Assembly (NCBI RefSeq): GCF_003419895.1
Contig: NZ_QPMM01000001.1
Location: 930,001 to 994,000, forward strand
Reading direction: 5' to 3'
From: Chitinophaga silvatica
GTDB lineage: Bacteria; Bacteroidota; Bacteroidia; Chitinophagales; Chitinophagaceae
DNA length: 64,000 nucleotides
The position numbers and the translations under genes were made by a program. Positions 10,189 to 19,728 of the stretch are shown piece by piece. The notes under the pieces are model-generated. The model did no database searches. It was not told the origin of the DNA and saw only the letters and a program-made list of their open reading frames with translations. Position 1 is the stretch's first letter; every line of letters starts with the position of its first letter.

Positions 10189-11148
10189 CTAAGTTCTATA
10201 AGCCTTCAATACATTCATGACCCAGGATTTGCCCCATTGCTCTATTTGTTCTTCGGTCCACAGAGCCGGATAGAAAATCCTTTTTTGGAATCTGGGAGGC
10301 AGGTATTTCTGCCAGTTGGTGCCACCGGTAGCGGCAATATCCACAGGATCGCGCTCCAGGTATCTTACTGCTGATTTATAATGGGAGAGCGGCCATTCTA
10401 CATTTACAAAGAGATCCAGCTTTCTGAGTTCTGTTTCCACCTCGCTCATGTCATTCCCCTGTTGTTTAAGGGTGTTGTAATGCGAGGAAAAGTTTTTGTC
10501 GATATTATTTTGCGCCAGTTGAAGAAGTTGGTCTGAGTATTTCAGAATGAATTGCTGTAAGGTAAGGGTTTGTTTGCCGGTCGATAATTCTGAAGCCCCA
10601 TATTTCCAGTAGATATATTCAAACTGTTCTGGTATTGAAGCATGTGTTAATTCGCTTCTTTTGCTATGTGTTACAAGCTTAATGAGGTCTGTTGAGTAGA
10701 TCTCGATCATTCGGTATTGTGCCGATTGGAAGCCACTTGCAGGCAAAAGCGACATTCTGAATTTCAGGAATTGTTCTTTATCCATTCCATCTATCATAAT
10801 GTCAAAGGAGGATACTAATGCTGTAAAATAAGCATTGATCCTTTTGAGCCTGGAGGCGAAAAAATCAGGAGTCAGAGAAGTATTCAGACTTATCTGTTTG
10901 CATTCATGCAGAATAAGTTTAAAATAAAGTTCTGTGATCTGATGATACATGATGAAAATTTCTTCATCCGGATAGGAGGTTTTCGGATGTTGAAGACTCA
11001 GAAGTGTATCCAGGTGAATATAATCCCAATACGTGAGGTAATCGGCATAGAGGAGGCCATCGAGATAAGCATTGATGTCTTGCCCCATGGCTGCGTACTT
11101 CTCCTGTAAAAGGAACAATTTATTCTTTATTTCTGGTGTTAGTTCCAT
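10189..11148 (-). CDS. kynA: Tryptophan 2,3-dioxygenase
   Basis: This cytoplasmic haem enzyme opens the indole ring of L-tryptophan with O2 to give N-formylkynurenine, the first step of the kynurenine pathway. The hallmark segment FIMYHQITELYFK lies at residues 65-77 and H69 corresponds to the distal active-site His. H256, in WPLSHYKSAVRYL, is the likely proximal haem ligand, followed by the conserved substrate loop ATGGTNWQKYLPPR. At 319 residues it is close to the usual bacterial length of about 280-300. It starts 7 bp after the kynU stop, so the two are cotranscribed. A kynurenine formamidase and monooxygenase are not in the window. Confidence 0.95.
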   Translation of the reverse strand: MELTPEIKNKLFLLQEKYAAMGQDINAYLDGLLYADYLTYWDYIHLDTLLSLQHPKTSYPDEEIFIMYHQITELYFKLILHECKQISLNTSLTPDFFASRLKRINAYFTALVSSFDIMIDGMDKEQFLKFRMSLLPASGFQSAQYRMIEIYSTDLIKLVTHSKRSELTHASIPEQFEYIYWKYGASELSTGKQTLTLQQFILKYSDQLLQLAQNNIDKNFSSHYNTLKQQGNDMSEVETELRKLDLFVNVEWPLSHYKSAVRYLERDPVDIAATGGTNWQKYLPPRFQKRIFYPALWTEEQIEQWGKSWVMNVLKAYRT

Positions 11149-11155
11149 TTTAGAA

Positions 11156-12454
11156 TTAGTGTTTTGGCGTAATTAGTTCTTTACTTATTGTCAGGAGTCG
11201 GGATGCTGTTGTGAAAACATCTTCAAAACTATTATACAGAGGAACCGGACTCAGCCTGATGACATTTGGTTCGCGCCAGTCGCCCAGGATATTATTGGCG
11301 ACTAATGAATTAAAAATCTCTTTGGCATTGAACTGAGCAATGATAGACAATTGAGCACCTCTTGCAGATTCAGCTGCAGGGGTGATTATCTTATATTGTT
11401 CAAAACCCAATACCTGATTTACTTCAGTGATAAGAAATTGCAGATAAGCTGTGAGCTGCTTGCTTTTTTCTCTAAGAGGGGCAATAAAGCCAGCTTTTTC
11501 GAAAAGCTTAAGGGAGGCGTGATACAGGGCCATTGGAATTACCTGTGTGCAGCTTACCTGCCAGCCGTCGGCCCCGGCTTCAGCAGTAAATCCTTTTTCC
11601 ATTTTGAATCGCAGTTGTTCATTGTATCCCCACCATCCTGCAAATCGATTGATAGTAGTGTCGGAAAAATGTTTTTCGTGTACGAATATCCCGCTGATGC
11701 CTCCCGGGCCGGCATTCTGATATTTATATGAACACCAGCATGCAAAGTCAATACCCCAGTTGTGAAGTTCCAGCGGTACGTTTCCAGCAGCATGAGCCAG
11801 ATCGAAGCCTACAATGGCCCCGGCATTGTGGCCTGCTCTTGTGATAGCTGGCATATCGAACCATTGACCGGTGAAATAATTTATTCCACCAAATAAAACA
11901 AGTGCGAGTTGGTCGCCATTTCCGGCAATTTCAGCGAGGATGTCTTCTGTTCGCAAAGTGTTTTCACCTTCACGTGGAGCTACTTCAATAATAGCATCTT
12001 TCGGATCATAGCCATGAAACCTTACCTGGCTCTCCACAGCATATTGGTCGGAAGGGAAAGCTCCCGCCTCCATGATGATTTTAAATCTTTGTGCCGTAGG
12101 GCGGTAGAAGCTCACCATTAACAGGTGAAGATTAACAGTGAGTGTATTCATTGGGCATACCTCTGCCGGAGTAGCGCCAACTATATTGGCCATCAATTCT
12201 TTCAACTCTTTGTGATAGTACATCCAGGGAGAGTTACCTTCAAACCACCCTTCAACGGCTTGGTTTTCCCAGTTGGTCATTTGCTGATCAACATAACTTC
12301 GGGCAGTCTTAGGTTGTAATCCTAGCGAATTTCCGCACAAATAAATAAAGGGAGTGCCATGCTGCTTTGGAAAAAGGAATTCATCTCTAAGGTGGTATAA
12401 AGGATCTTGCCGATCCAGACTTTGCGCGAAAGCCAGATTGTTTTCAAAAGTCAT
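11156..12454 (-). CDS. kynU: Kynureninase
   Basis: This PLP enzyme cleaves kynurenine or 3-hydroxykynurenine to anthranilate or 3-hydroxyanthranilate plus alanine. The protein has 432 residues. IYLCGNSLGLQPK near residue 37 is the conserved N-terminal motif, FDLAHAAGN supplies the PLP-ring Asp, and K244 in CSYKYQNAGPGG is the PLP Schiff-base lysine. WWGYN and the C-terminal VIRLSPVPLYNSFEDV also fit the family. It is the first gene of a two-gene unit with kynA. The intergenic DNA upstream (12455-13141) should hold the promoter. Confidence 0.96.
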   Translation of the reverse strand: MTFENNLAFAQSLDRQDPLYHLRDEFLFPKQHGTPFIYLCGNSLGLQPKTARSYVDQQMTNWENQAVEGWFEGNSPWMYYHKELKELMANIVGATPAEVCPMNTLTVNLHLLMVSFYRPTAQRFKIIMEAGAFPSDQYAVESQVRFHGYDPKDAIIEVAPREGENTLRTEDILAEIAGNGDQLALVLFGGINYFTGQWFDMPAITRAGHNAGAIVGFDLAHAAGNVPLELHNWGIDFACWCSYKYQNAGPGGISGIFVHEKHFSDTTINRFAGWWGYNEQLRFKMEKGFTAEAGADGWQVSCTQVIPMALYHASLKLFEKAGFIAPLREKSKQLTAYLQFLITEVNQVLGFEQYKIITPAAESARGAQLSIIAQFNAKEIFNSLVANNILGDWREPNVIRLSPVPLYNSFEDVFTTASRLLTISKELITPKH

Positions 12455-13141
12455 TTGAATTAGAATATTAATGGTTGGAAATCGCGTCGCCAGGTATTCT
12501 TGCTGTAGACGTCAATTTAGTATACTGATTAGTAGAGTAATGGCAGCATATTGCTGCTTGCAGGAGGAGGGCCTGCTAAGAAGGTCTGTTGATAATATTT
12601 TTATAAATATTCTCCATTGATAGTAAGAAGAGCAAAGCAAATATTTATTGGCAACATTTCCAAATAATTTTACTAATCACGCTTGGATAGTATTTTAGAT
12701 AAATCCCCAGAGTTTGGATTGCTATTAAATATTAATTAGCTTATGATTGATAGTGTATAAATTTAACTTCCAACTCCACCTTTCTGGCGTAATTATTGTT
12801 AAAAACCGTAACATTATCTTTAGAGAGCAATTTATATAAACCATATCGAGAATCAATTAATAAACGTCGGATTTTAATTGTAGCAATAGATACTTCTATT
12901 GATTGTCCTGTTTTTTATCTCTTTTAACTATATACATTAATGTTCATTTGCACCACGCTAATCAGGCACTGATAGTGTTGCTGGATATTAATTTATATCG
13001 AATATCCAAATCCTTTGTATCGTTATCTTCCAGGCATTAAATGCATTGAAAAACCTTCTGCCCAATTAATGCCAGGAGTTTTGTAAAACCATATTGAGCT
13101 CATTGAAAAGAGCTTGCTGTAAACACCATAATCTTCTAAAA
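12455..13141. other. Divergent intergenic region between kynU and a TonB receptor
   Basis: This 690-bp AT-rich spacer separates the divergent kynU and TonB-receptor genes and must contain promoters for both. I see no coding remnant and no clear structured RNA. A TTG at 13094 opens a longer frame into the receptor gene, but the ATG at 13142 is preferred. Confidence 0.5.
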
Positions 13142-15520
13142 ATGGTAAACAGACGGAAAACCATTCTACTTAAACTGTGGAACATTCTATTTTTATTTTT
13201 TATGAGCCATAAGGTAGTGGGCCAGGCAAAATTGCTTAAAATAAGTGTCACCGATCCTCAACACCGCGGTATCAGCGCCAGTATTATGGCAGGTACACTC
13301 ACAGCTGCTACAGATTCAACAGGAACTGCCCTGATGAATCTCTCTTCTGGTCAGTATCTTATCAGGATAAATGCTGTTGGTTTTATTTCTAGTACCCAAA
13401 GTATTATACTCAATTGTGATACCTCCATTTTATTCGTACTACAAAAAAATATCAATCTGCTTAAACCCATTACCATTGAAGCAGACAGGCTACAACAACT
13501 TAGCCAGATGAGTTCTCATCAGTTGAATAGTGAGCAAATGAAACTATTACCAGCACTATTTGGAGAAGTAGATCCACTTAAATCTATTACCCTGTTTCCG
13601 GGTGTTAAGAATGCAGGAGATGCTGGTGGTGGAATATATGTAAGAGGTGGAGGCCCCGATGAAAACCTTGTCTTAATGGATGGTATTACTGTTTATAATC
13701 CTACGCATTTACTGGGGGCATTTAGTATTTTCAATGGAGATGCTGTCAGTAATATTTCTGTAATTAAAGGTGGTATACCCGCTGAATACGGTGGGCGACT
13801 CAGCAGCGTAATTTCAGTTACTTCCAGGGAAGGAAATAAAGACTCTCTTAAATTTAATGGTGGTATAGGATTGATTTCTTCCCGTATTACGGCGGAAGGC
13901 CCCATCACAAAAGGAAAATCTTCGTTTATTATTAGTGCCCGCCGTACATATATTGATCAGCTTGCCAGATGGATTGCACCCGACTCAATAGGTAACAATG
14001 GTTATTATTTCTATGATATTAATGCTAAACTGAATTTCGAATTAAATAACAACAATAGTATTGCTCTTAATTTTTATAAAGGGAGTGATAAATTTAATTA
14101 CGATAAGGATCAATCCAATGGCCGGTTTCGTCATTTTAAAGCAAATTGGGGAAATATGCTTGCCGGAGCTACCTGGAGGTCTGTGATCAGTAAGAAAATT
14201 CAACAGGAGCTATCGCTGTTCCATAACTCATTTGAACTTGGCAGTAGTATCACCTACGATACAGATGGTGTACTGTTTTCATCGGGTCTTTTAGATTACC
14301 AGTTAAAGAATGATTGGATGTATAGTGTTTCAACCAATCTAAGTGTAAAAGCAGGATGGCAGGCCACCTTGCATCAGTTCAAACCTGGTGGAGGCAATAC
14401 CAGTGCCGGCGAACAGGAATTTACTTCAAAAATTAATAAACAATATGGCCGCGAAGCCGCCGCTTATCTGAGTGCAGACTGGGATGTAAGTAACAAGTTC
14501 AACATCATTGCAGGTTTGCGAATGAGCTACTTCGATCAGATAGGTCCTAAAACGGAGGTAATATATGGCAAAGACGGTGTTCCCACTGGTAAGACAATTA
14601 AATATGCCAAAGGTCAGCGGATTGCAAAATATATGTATCCCGAACCTCGCCTTGCCATGAGATACCTCCTCGATCAGGAAACAAGCATTAAACTTTCGTA
14701 TACCCGTACAATACAATATCTGCACCTGGCTACTACGAGCGCCGCTACCTTCCCAAGTGATTTATGGATACCAGTGAGCCGACTGATAAAACCGGGAGTA
14801 GCAGACCAGATAGCCATGGGATTTCTTAAAGAGTTTTCTAAAAAATATGAATTCAGTGCAGAAGCATACTACAAAAAAACAGATAACGAATTAGAGTTTA
14901 TGCCAGGGGCACAACTACTCCTCAATCAAAACATTGAAGGTGAAATGATCTTTGGTAAGGGAAAGGCATATGGACTAGAATTGCTACTCAGAAAAAAAGC
15001 CGGACTATTCAGCGGGTGGATCGGTTATACTCTTAGCCGTACAGAACGCACATTTGCAGCCCTTAATGGAGGGAAGCCATTTCCATACAGGTACGACCGC
15101 CTCCATGATCTTAATTTAGTTGCAAACTACCAATTATCGAAGAAATGGTTATTCTCTGGTTTATTTGTCTTCAGCACTGGAAATGCACTCACTATGCCTA
15201 ACGGTCGGTTTGTTTTTAATCTGGGGTATAATTTCAGAACCGGTTCACCGATCTATACGAATATAGATCGTTATGGTAAAATAAATGATTATCGTATGCC
15301 TGCATATCATCGGCTTGATCTCTCTTTTACTTTCACTCCAAATCCTGAAAGTACCAGACGTTTTAAAAGCAACTGGATATTCGGAGTGTATAATGTCTAC
15401 AATCGTAGTAATCCCTACTTTATTTATATAGATGTGGATGAAAAAAAAGAAACCATTCAAGGTAAACAAGTTATACTGTTTCCTATTCTGCCAAGCATTT
15501 CATGGAATTTTAAGTTCTGA
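13142..15520 (+). CDS. TonB-dependent receptor with carboxypeptidase-regulatory-like domain
   Basis: This outer-membrane importer has about 792 residues. The ATG at 13142 is chosen because it places the signal peptide (basic NRRK, hydrophobic core, then VVGQ) at the very N terminus; a TTG at 13094 would add 16 unsupported residues. After the signal comes a CarboxypepD_reg-like domain (ISVTDPQHRGISASI). The plug follows, with GGGIYVRGGGPDENLVLMDGI and NGDAVSNISVIKGGIPAEYGGR. A beta-barrel then ends in the typical aromatic SWNFKF. The downstream DUF4249 gene starts 3 bp after its stop, a common pair in Bacteroidota. The cargo is unknown. Confidence 0.93.
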   Translation: MVNRRKTILLKLWNILFLFFMSHKVVGQAKLLKISVTDPQHRGISASIMAGTLTAATDSTGTALMNLSSGQYLIRINAVGFISSTQSIILNCDTSILFVLQKNINLLKPITIEADRLQQLSQMSSHQLNSEQMKLLPALFGEVDPLKSITLFPGVKNAGDAGGGIYVRGGGPDENLVLMDGITVYNPTHLLGAFSIFNGDAVSNISVIKGGIPAEYGGRLSSVISVTSREGNKDSLKFNGGIGLISSRITAEGPITKGKSSFIISARRTYIDQLARWIAPDSIGNNGYYFYDINAKLNFELNNNNSIALNFYKGSDKFNYDKDQSNGRFRHFKANWGNMLAGATWRSVISKKIQQELSLFHNSFELGSSITYDTDGVLFSSGLLDYQLKNDWMYSVSTNLSVKAGWQATLHQFKPGGGNTSAGEQEFTSKINKQYGREAAAYLSADWDVSNKFNIIAGLRMSYFDQIGPKTEVIYGKDGVPTGKTIKYAKGQRIAKYMYPEPRLAMRYLLDQETSIKLSYTRTIQYLHLATTSAATFPSDLWIPVSRLIKPGVADQIAMGFLKEFSKKYEFSAEAYYKKTDNELEFMPGAQLLLNQNIEGEMIFGKGKAYGLELLLRKKAGLFSGWIGYTLSRTERTFAALNGGKPFPYRYDRLHDLNLVANYQLSKKWLFSGLFVFSTGNALTMPNGRFVFNLGYNFRTGSPIYTNIDRYGKINDYRMPAYHRLDLSFTFTPNPESTRRFKSNWIFGVYNVYNRSNPYFIYIDVDEKKETIQGKQVILFPILPSISWNFKF

Positions 15521-15523
15521 TTT

Positions 15524-16441
15524 ATGAAAAAAGTGAATTATTTCATTGGTAATATTATTGTTTTACTCTCAATATTTTTTTGTAGCTCCTGCGAAAAGGA
15601 TATTGACTTGCAACTAGACAAAACGCCTCCAATGCTGGTGGTAGAAGCTTATATCAATAACAATCTCCGTACTTACAACTATGTAATAATCGGAAAAACA
15701 GTAAACTTCAACGAATCTCAATTTGCGAATACCGCTGTGGAAAAAGCAACAGTAACTATTACTGAAGGAACTTTCGAAAAAGGAACGGGTTATCGGTGGA
15801 ATGCCAACAGCAAAGTAACAATGAAGGAAGGTAAAATGCCTTCAATGCGTTCTATGTATATTCCGGGTGTCTACTTTGATCCCAGACTTGTTACAGACTC
15901 CTCTCAGGCCTTATTAGGAACCTCTGGAAAATCATATCTGCTCGAAATCGTAGCAGAAGGTAAAAAGTATTCAGCTATTACAACGTTACCAAATCCGGTA
16001 CCTCTTGATAGTATCACTAATACTACACCCTATACTGATAAGGCCGGAAAAACCTGGGCTCGACTTACTATACATTATACAGACCCCGACACTCTTGGCA
16101 ATGCGCAGATTTATTACTGGGGAAACCGTTACACCAAAAATACCTTTGGATGGGGGGCGCTCAATACCGACAGGTATTTACCCAATACAGATGAACTGGT
16201 AAACGGGCAAGCAATTCATATTACCCATTCGGCACCTCTGGAGGTTGGAGATACTGCTTATTATTATCTTGTTAGTGTAGAACGCCAGGTTTATGATTTC
16301 TGGGATAGCTTTAATAAAGCAAGGACTAATAGTGGCCCTTTTACGACTCCGGTTGTATTAAAGAGTAATATCCAGGGAAATAATGTAGTAGGATGTTTTA
16401 GCGGTTTTGCAATTAGTTCTATGAGCCATGTTATGAAATAG
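15524..16441 (+). CDS. DUF4249 lipoprotein, partner of TonB receptor
   Basis: This 305-residue protein has a lipoprotein signal (lipobox FFCSSC) followed by EKDIDLQLDKTPPMLVVEAYI, the conserved opening of DUF4249 (PF14054). DUF4249 genes almost always follow TonB-dependent receptors of the type encoded just upstream, and here the gap is only 3 bp. The protein probably sits at the outer membrane and works with the receptor in substrate capture or regulation, but no biochemical role is established that I know of. Confidence 0.88.
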   Translation: MKKVNYFIGNIIVLLSIFFCSSCEKDIDLQLDKTPPMLVVEAYINNNLRTYNYVIIGKTVNFNESQFANTAVEKATVTITEGTFEKGTGYRWNANSKVTMKEGKMPSMRSMYIPGVYFDPRLVTDSSQALLGTSGKSYLLEIVAEGKKYSAITTLPNPVPLDSITNTTPYTDKAGKTWARLTIHYTDPDTLGNAQIYYWGNRYTKNTFGWGALNTDRYLPNTDELVNGQAIHITHSAPLEVGDTAYYYLVSVERQVYDFWDSFNKARTNSGPFTTPVVLKSNIQGNNVVGCFSGFAISSMSHVMK

Positions 16442-16566
16442 AGAGTTGTCATCTGCTTTCTTTCTGTTGATATTTTTTATACTTTGTCATTTCCTAACCA
16501 GCATTGGTTTCCGAGGTTGGTTTTTATGATAGATTGATTCTATTTTACTTTATACTTATTAATATA

Positions 16567-17520
16567 ATGTCTGCAAGAAGAGATTTTTTGAAGCATAGCC
16601 TACTTCCTTTTGGTGTACTTTGTCTAGGTCCAAACCTCGAAGGTTTTTCACAACAAAGAAAATCAGCAAGCCCGTTAAGTAAACGATTGAAATGTATCAA
16701 CAGGAATACGCAATGGAATCAGGTGGCAGCTATAAAAATCTTATTCAAAACATTCCATTGCCAGGGTATGGTTAAAATAGGATCAGATTTCTGGGTGTCT
16801 TCAGTGGAAATGCTGCCAACTCCAGGCGATCCGCGTTCTGCAGGTAAAGGGCACTTATTTAAAATAAGCGCCGATGGAAAACTCCTGGCTGATATTACTA
16901 TTGGTGAAGGAGTCATTTTTCACCCAAGTGGTATCGATTTCGATGGCACGAATATATGGATTGCAGCAGCAGAATACAGACCAGATAGCCGGTCTATTAT
17001 TTACCGGTTTAACCCAATAGGAATGGAATTAATAGAAGTATTCAGATGGAATGATCATATCGGAGGAATTTCCAGGAACCCTGACACCAATGTATTGCAT
17101 GGTATCAGTTGGGGTTCCCGCAAGTTCTATCAGTGGCCTCTGAATGAAACAGGTCGTATTACCAACCCTAATGCTACTCCCGCGTCAATAGCAATATCTA
17201 ACCATGCGAATTATATCGATTATCAGGATAATCAATACCTGGGGAACGGAGAAATGTTGTTTACAGGACTTACAAAATACAAAAGGCCAGGAAAGTCAAC
17301 TTTCTCTCTTGGCGGATTTGAACTTGTAGATCTTGAAAAACATCAACCAATTCATCAGGTGCCTGTTGAACTATGGTCTCCTGTTACTGATGCCGTAATG
17401 ACTCAAAATCCCAGTTTCTTTGAACTTGGGGAGGGCGACAAAGTACGTACTTATTTCATGCCCGATGATGATGAATCTACGCTTTATATTTACGAGGTAT
17501 CAACGGGAAGTAATGATTGA
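16567..17520 (+). CDS. DUF6454-like Tat-exported propeller-type protein
   Basis: The ATG at 16567 begins MSARRDFLKHSLLPFGVLCLG, a twin-arginine (RRDFLK) signal. The longer frame from a TTG at 16504 would bury this signal and is rejected. The mature region repeats short strand motifs such as GSDFWVSSVE, FDGTNIWIAAAEY and GISWGSRKFYQW, as in six-bladed propeller proteins, and resembles DUF6454 proteins. It has no enzyme motif I can name. It lies 125 bp downstream of the DUF4249 gene in the same direction but is not clearly in that operon. Confidence 0.7.
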   Translation: MSARRDFLKHSLLPFGVLCLGPNLEGFSQQRKSASPLSKRLKCINRNTQWNQVAAIKILFKTFHCQGMVKIGSDFWVSSVEMLPTPGDPRSAGKGHLFKISADGKLLADITIGEGVIFHPSGIDFDGTNIWIAAAEYRPDSRSIIYRFNPIGMELIEVFRWNDHIGGISRNPDTNVLHGISWGSRKFYQWPLNETGRITNPNATPASIAISNHANYIDYQDNQYLGNGEMLFTGLTKYKRPGKSTFSLGGFELVDLEKHQPIHQVPVELWSPVTDAVMTQNPSFFELGEGDKVRTYFMPDDDESTLYIYEVSTGSND

Positions 17521-17628
17521 TATGAGATTATTTTGAGCAAAGATTTATTAAGAAGACAGAAATTTTATGTATTTTATGATTCTTAAGGTGTAATTCCATT
17601 TATAAATGTTGAAAACCCACGTTAGCCT

Positions 17629-17855
17629 ATGTTCAAGCATAATCTGCTAATAATTTTCAGAAATTTTAAGAAGGATAAGTTTACGTTTATTATTAACCTG
17701 GTAGGTTTGTCTGTTGGTCTTGCATGTTCATTGGTCATTTGATATGGTATTTTGCAGGTGCCGGATTGCTGGCCTTGTTTATTGCCTGGTTGACAGTTGG
17801 GGTTCAGGCTATTAAAGCTGCCAGTCTTAGCCCTAAAGATTGTTTGAAGGAATAA
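17629..17855 (+). pseudogene. Remnant of an FtsX/MacB-type ABC permease with a large internal deletion
   Basis: An ATG at 17629 encodes 37 residues, starting MFKHNLLIIFRNFKKDKFTF and continuing into LVGLSVGLACS, then meets a stop at 17740. This matches the N terminus of the two-domain permease family (compare NYLKTALRNLKKNKTY in the intact gene at 48453-50822). Directly after it, in another frame, 17746-17855 encodes the family's C-terminal helix and tail (FIAWLTVGVQAIKAA, then SLSPKDCLKE and stop). About 700 central codons are therefore missing. It is a decayed gene made by an internal deletion, and no product is expected. Confidence 0.85.
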
Positions 17856-17868
17856 TGTTATTATTTAA

Positions 17869-19041
17869 ATGAAAAAACTGATTTTAACTCTTGCTATATT
17901 TTCAATCTTCAACCACCTCGGAGCACAGGATCTTTCCACTCTACGTTTTAAAGTAGAGGAGGCACCTGAATGGTCTGAAATGTTTATCAGGAACAGAGGT
18001 TGGTTTGGGGGAGATGGTATTTATAGCATTCCGCTGAATGGAATAGAAAACAGGCGGGCTGGAAGTAAAGACAGTATCCTGTTTATTTTTAGCGATAGTA
18101 TGATAGGAACTATTACGGGAGATTCACTACATCCTGGATTTGTAATGGTCAACAATACGGTTGGTATTCTAAAAGGTGTCAAACCAATTAAAAACAGATT
18201 TCAGTTTTTCTGGAAAGAGAATAGTGAAAATAAAGAACTTTCGGTTTTTAAACCGGCAACTCCAAATACTGCCGGTAATGACTATTATTGGTTGGGTGAT
18301 GGCTTTGTCAACCAGGAGTTGGCTAATACTATTTATATTTTTGGATACAGGATAAGGAATGTAAACCCCGGTGCTTTTGGCTTCAGAGAGGTTGGAAATA
18401 CGTTAATTAAAATTCCTGCCGGTTCAAAACCGCCGTACCTCAACTATGAACAGATGGATACTCCCTTCTATTTTCTGGACGAGGATAACGAAATCGGGTC
18501 GTATGGCGCAGGTATCTATGTAAATACGAAGAAAGCCGGTGCTCCTAACCCTGATGGATACATATATATCTATGGCGTTCATGGTAAGGCGAAGAAGCTG
18601 GTAGTAGCAAGAGTGAAGCCTATTGATTTTGAAGGATTTGGGAACTGGCGATTCTGGAATGGCAAAAGCTGGGATACAGCAATGAACAAAGCAGCTGATA
18701 TTACAGACAGGGTTTCAAATGAACTAAGTGTTAGTCCGCTTCCCGATGGAAGGTTTGCCCTTGTTTTTCAGGAGAATGGTATGAGTACATCCATTGCTAT
18801 GAGAATTGGAGCCAGTCCGGTGGGGCCTTTTGGACCGGTGATTAAGCTTTGGGATTGTAAAAGTGATGCTGAAGAAAAGACTTATTTCATGTATAACGCC
18901 AAAGCACATCCGGCTTTATCTGATCCGGGGGAGTTGTTGATCAGCTATAATGTCAATTCATTTGACTTCCTGAAAGATTTGGCAAAACATCCGCATTTAT
19001 ACAGGCCAAGATTTATTAGACTTAAATTACTGGATAAGTAA
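17869..19041 (+). CDS. Secreted DUF5005/DUF4185-like protein, probable beta-propeller glycosidase
   Basis: This 390-residue protein starts with a signal peptide ending HLGAQ. Motifs GWFGGDGIYSIPLNG, ILFIFSDSMIG, NDYYWLGDGFV, GSYGAGIYVN and a late KAHPALSDPGELLISYN are characteristic of DUF5005/DUF4185-type five-bladed propellers, some of which have been shown to be glycoside hydrolases. The acidic residues in these motifs could be catalytic, but I cannot assign them with certainty. It starts 13 bp after the permease remnant, so the old operon promoter may have been lost or reused. The substrate is unknown. Confidence 0.7.
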   Translation: MKKLILTLAIFSIFNHLGAQDLSTLRFKVEEAPEWSEMFIRNRGWFGGDGIYSIPLNGIENRRAGSKDSILFIFSDSMIGTITGDSLHPGFVMVNNTVGILKGVKPIKNRFQFFWKENSENKELSVFKPATPNTAGNDYYWLGDGFVNQELANTIYIFGYRIRNVNPGAFGFREVGNTLIKIPAGSKPPYLNYEQMDTPFYFLDEDNEIGSYGAGIYVNTKKAGAPNPDGYIYIYGVHGKAKKLVVARVKPIDFEGFGNWRFWNGKSWDTAMNKAADITDRVSNELSVSPLPDGRFALVFQENGMSTSIAMRIGASPVGPFGPVIKLWDCKSDAEEKTYFMYNAKAHPALSDPGELLISYNVNSFDFLKDLAKHPHLYRPRFIRLKLLDK

Positions 19042-19177
19042 TAATATGAATTGAATCTTTGATTTAATTATTGGCTATAAACGCTTAAGAAGTTTTATGT
19101 AGTTGTTCTTTTAGTAATTCAGATATTTAGGCCTTATATTCGGGATATATCCCTTAAACGGTAAAAAAAATGTGCCT

Positions 19178-19630
19178 ATGGAGATTATTAATTCGCATAA
19201 AATAACTGACCGTTGGATGTTTTATGGCATTGGACTGTTTATTCCTGCTATCTTATCTATAATAGGTGGTCTTTTCATTTCTACCTTAATTTGTGTCATA
19301 ATATTCTTTTGTTTGGGTTGTCCTAGATTTGTAACAGCACTTCGAATCAATGGAAATCAGTTAGAGGTAGAGTATGTGAAATTTTTTCTCCGGCGTAAAG
19401 TCAGTTATAATATCCAGGATACTGTATTAGAGATAAGAAGATATAAAGATTACCCTGTAAAAGTAATACTCCCTGGCCCTACAGTAATTTCCGACTGGTT
19501 ACATATTATTGTAAATGGGGAGGAAGTAATGAATGTAGATGGCAGAAAAGGGTTTACAACTACTCAATTCATGTCTTTACTGGAGGCTTTTTCCAAAGCT
19601 AAAGCGGGTTGTAATACCACGATTGTTTAA
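19178..19630 (+). CDS. Small membrane protein of unknown function
   Basis: This protein of about 150 residues has two adjacent hydrophobic helices near the N terminus (MFYGIGLFIPAILSIIGG and FISTLICVIIFFCLG). They are followed by a cytoplasmic domain of about 100 residues with predicted strands (LRINGNQLEVEYVKFF, KVSYNIQDTVLEIRRY). The layout recalls small bacterial-PH-like membrane proteins, but this is not certain. The start is set at the ATG at 19178, just after an A-rich stretch; a GTG two codons upstream is possible. No family was recognised. Confidence 0.6.
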   Translation: MEIINSHKITDRWMFYGIGLFIPAILSIIGGLFISTLICVIIFFCLGCPRFVTALRINGNQLEVEYVKFFLRRKVSYNIQDTVLEIRRYKDYPVKVILPGPTVISDWLHIIVNGEEVMNVDGRKGFTTTQFMSLLEAFSKAKAGCNTTIV

Positions 19631-19669
19631 ACCGTTTTATAAGTTTTATTTGTCCGAAATTTATGGTAA

Positions 19670-19722
19670 ATCTACCTGCAGAAGAGTTGCATGAATATTT
19701 AGCAGCACTTCTGCAGGTAGAT
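19670..19722. terminator. Bidirectional terminator between small membrane protein and YncE-like gene
   Basis: A perfect 15-bp inverted repeat (19670-19684 and 19708-19722) with a 23-nt loop sits between convergent genes, ending 7 bp before the yncE-like stop. Confidence 0.75.
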
Positions 19723-19728
19723 ATTAAA

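Noticed and set aside
13094..13141. TTG start that lengthens the TonB receptor
   Set aside because: It adds 16 residues before the signal peptide; the ATG at 13142 places the signal at the N terminus.
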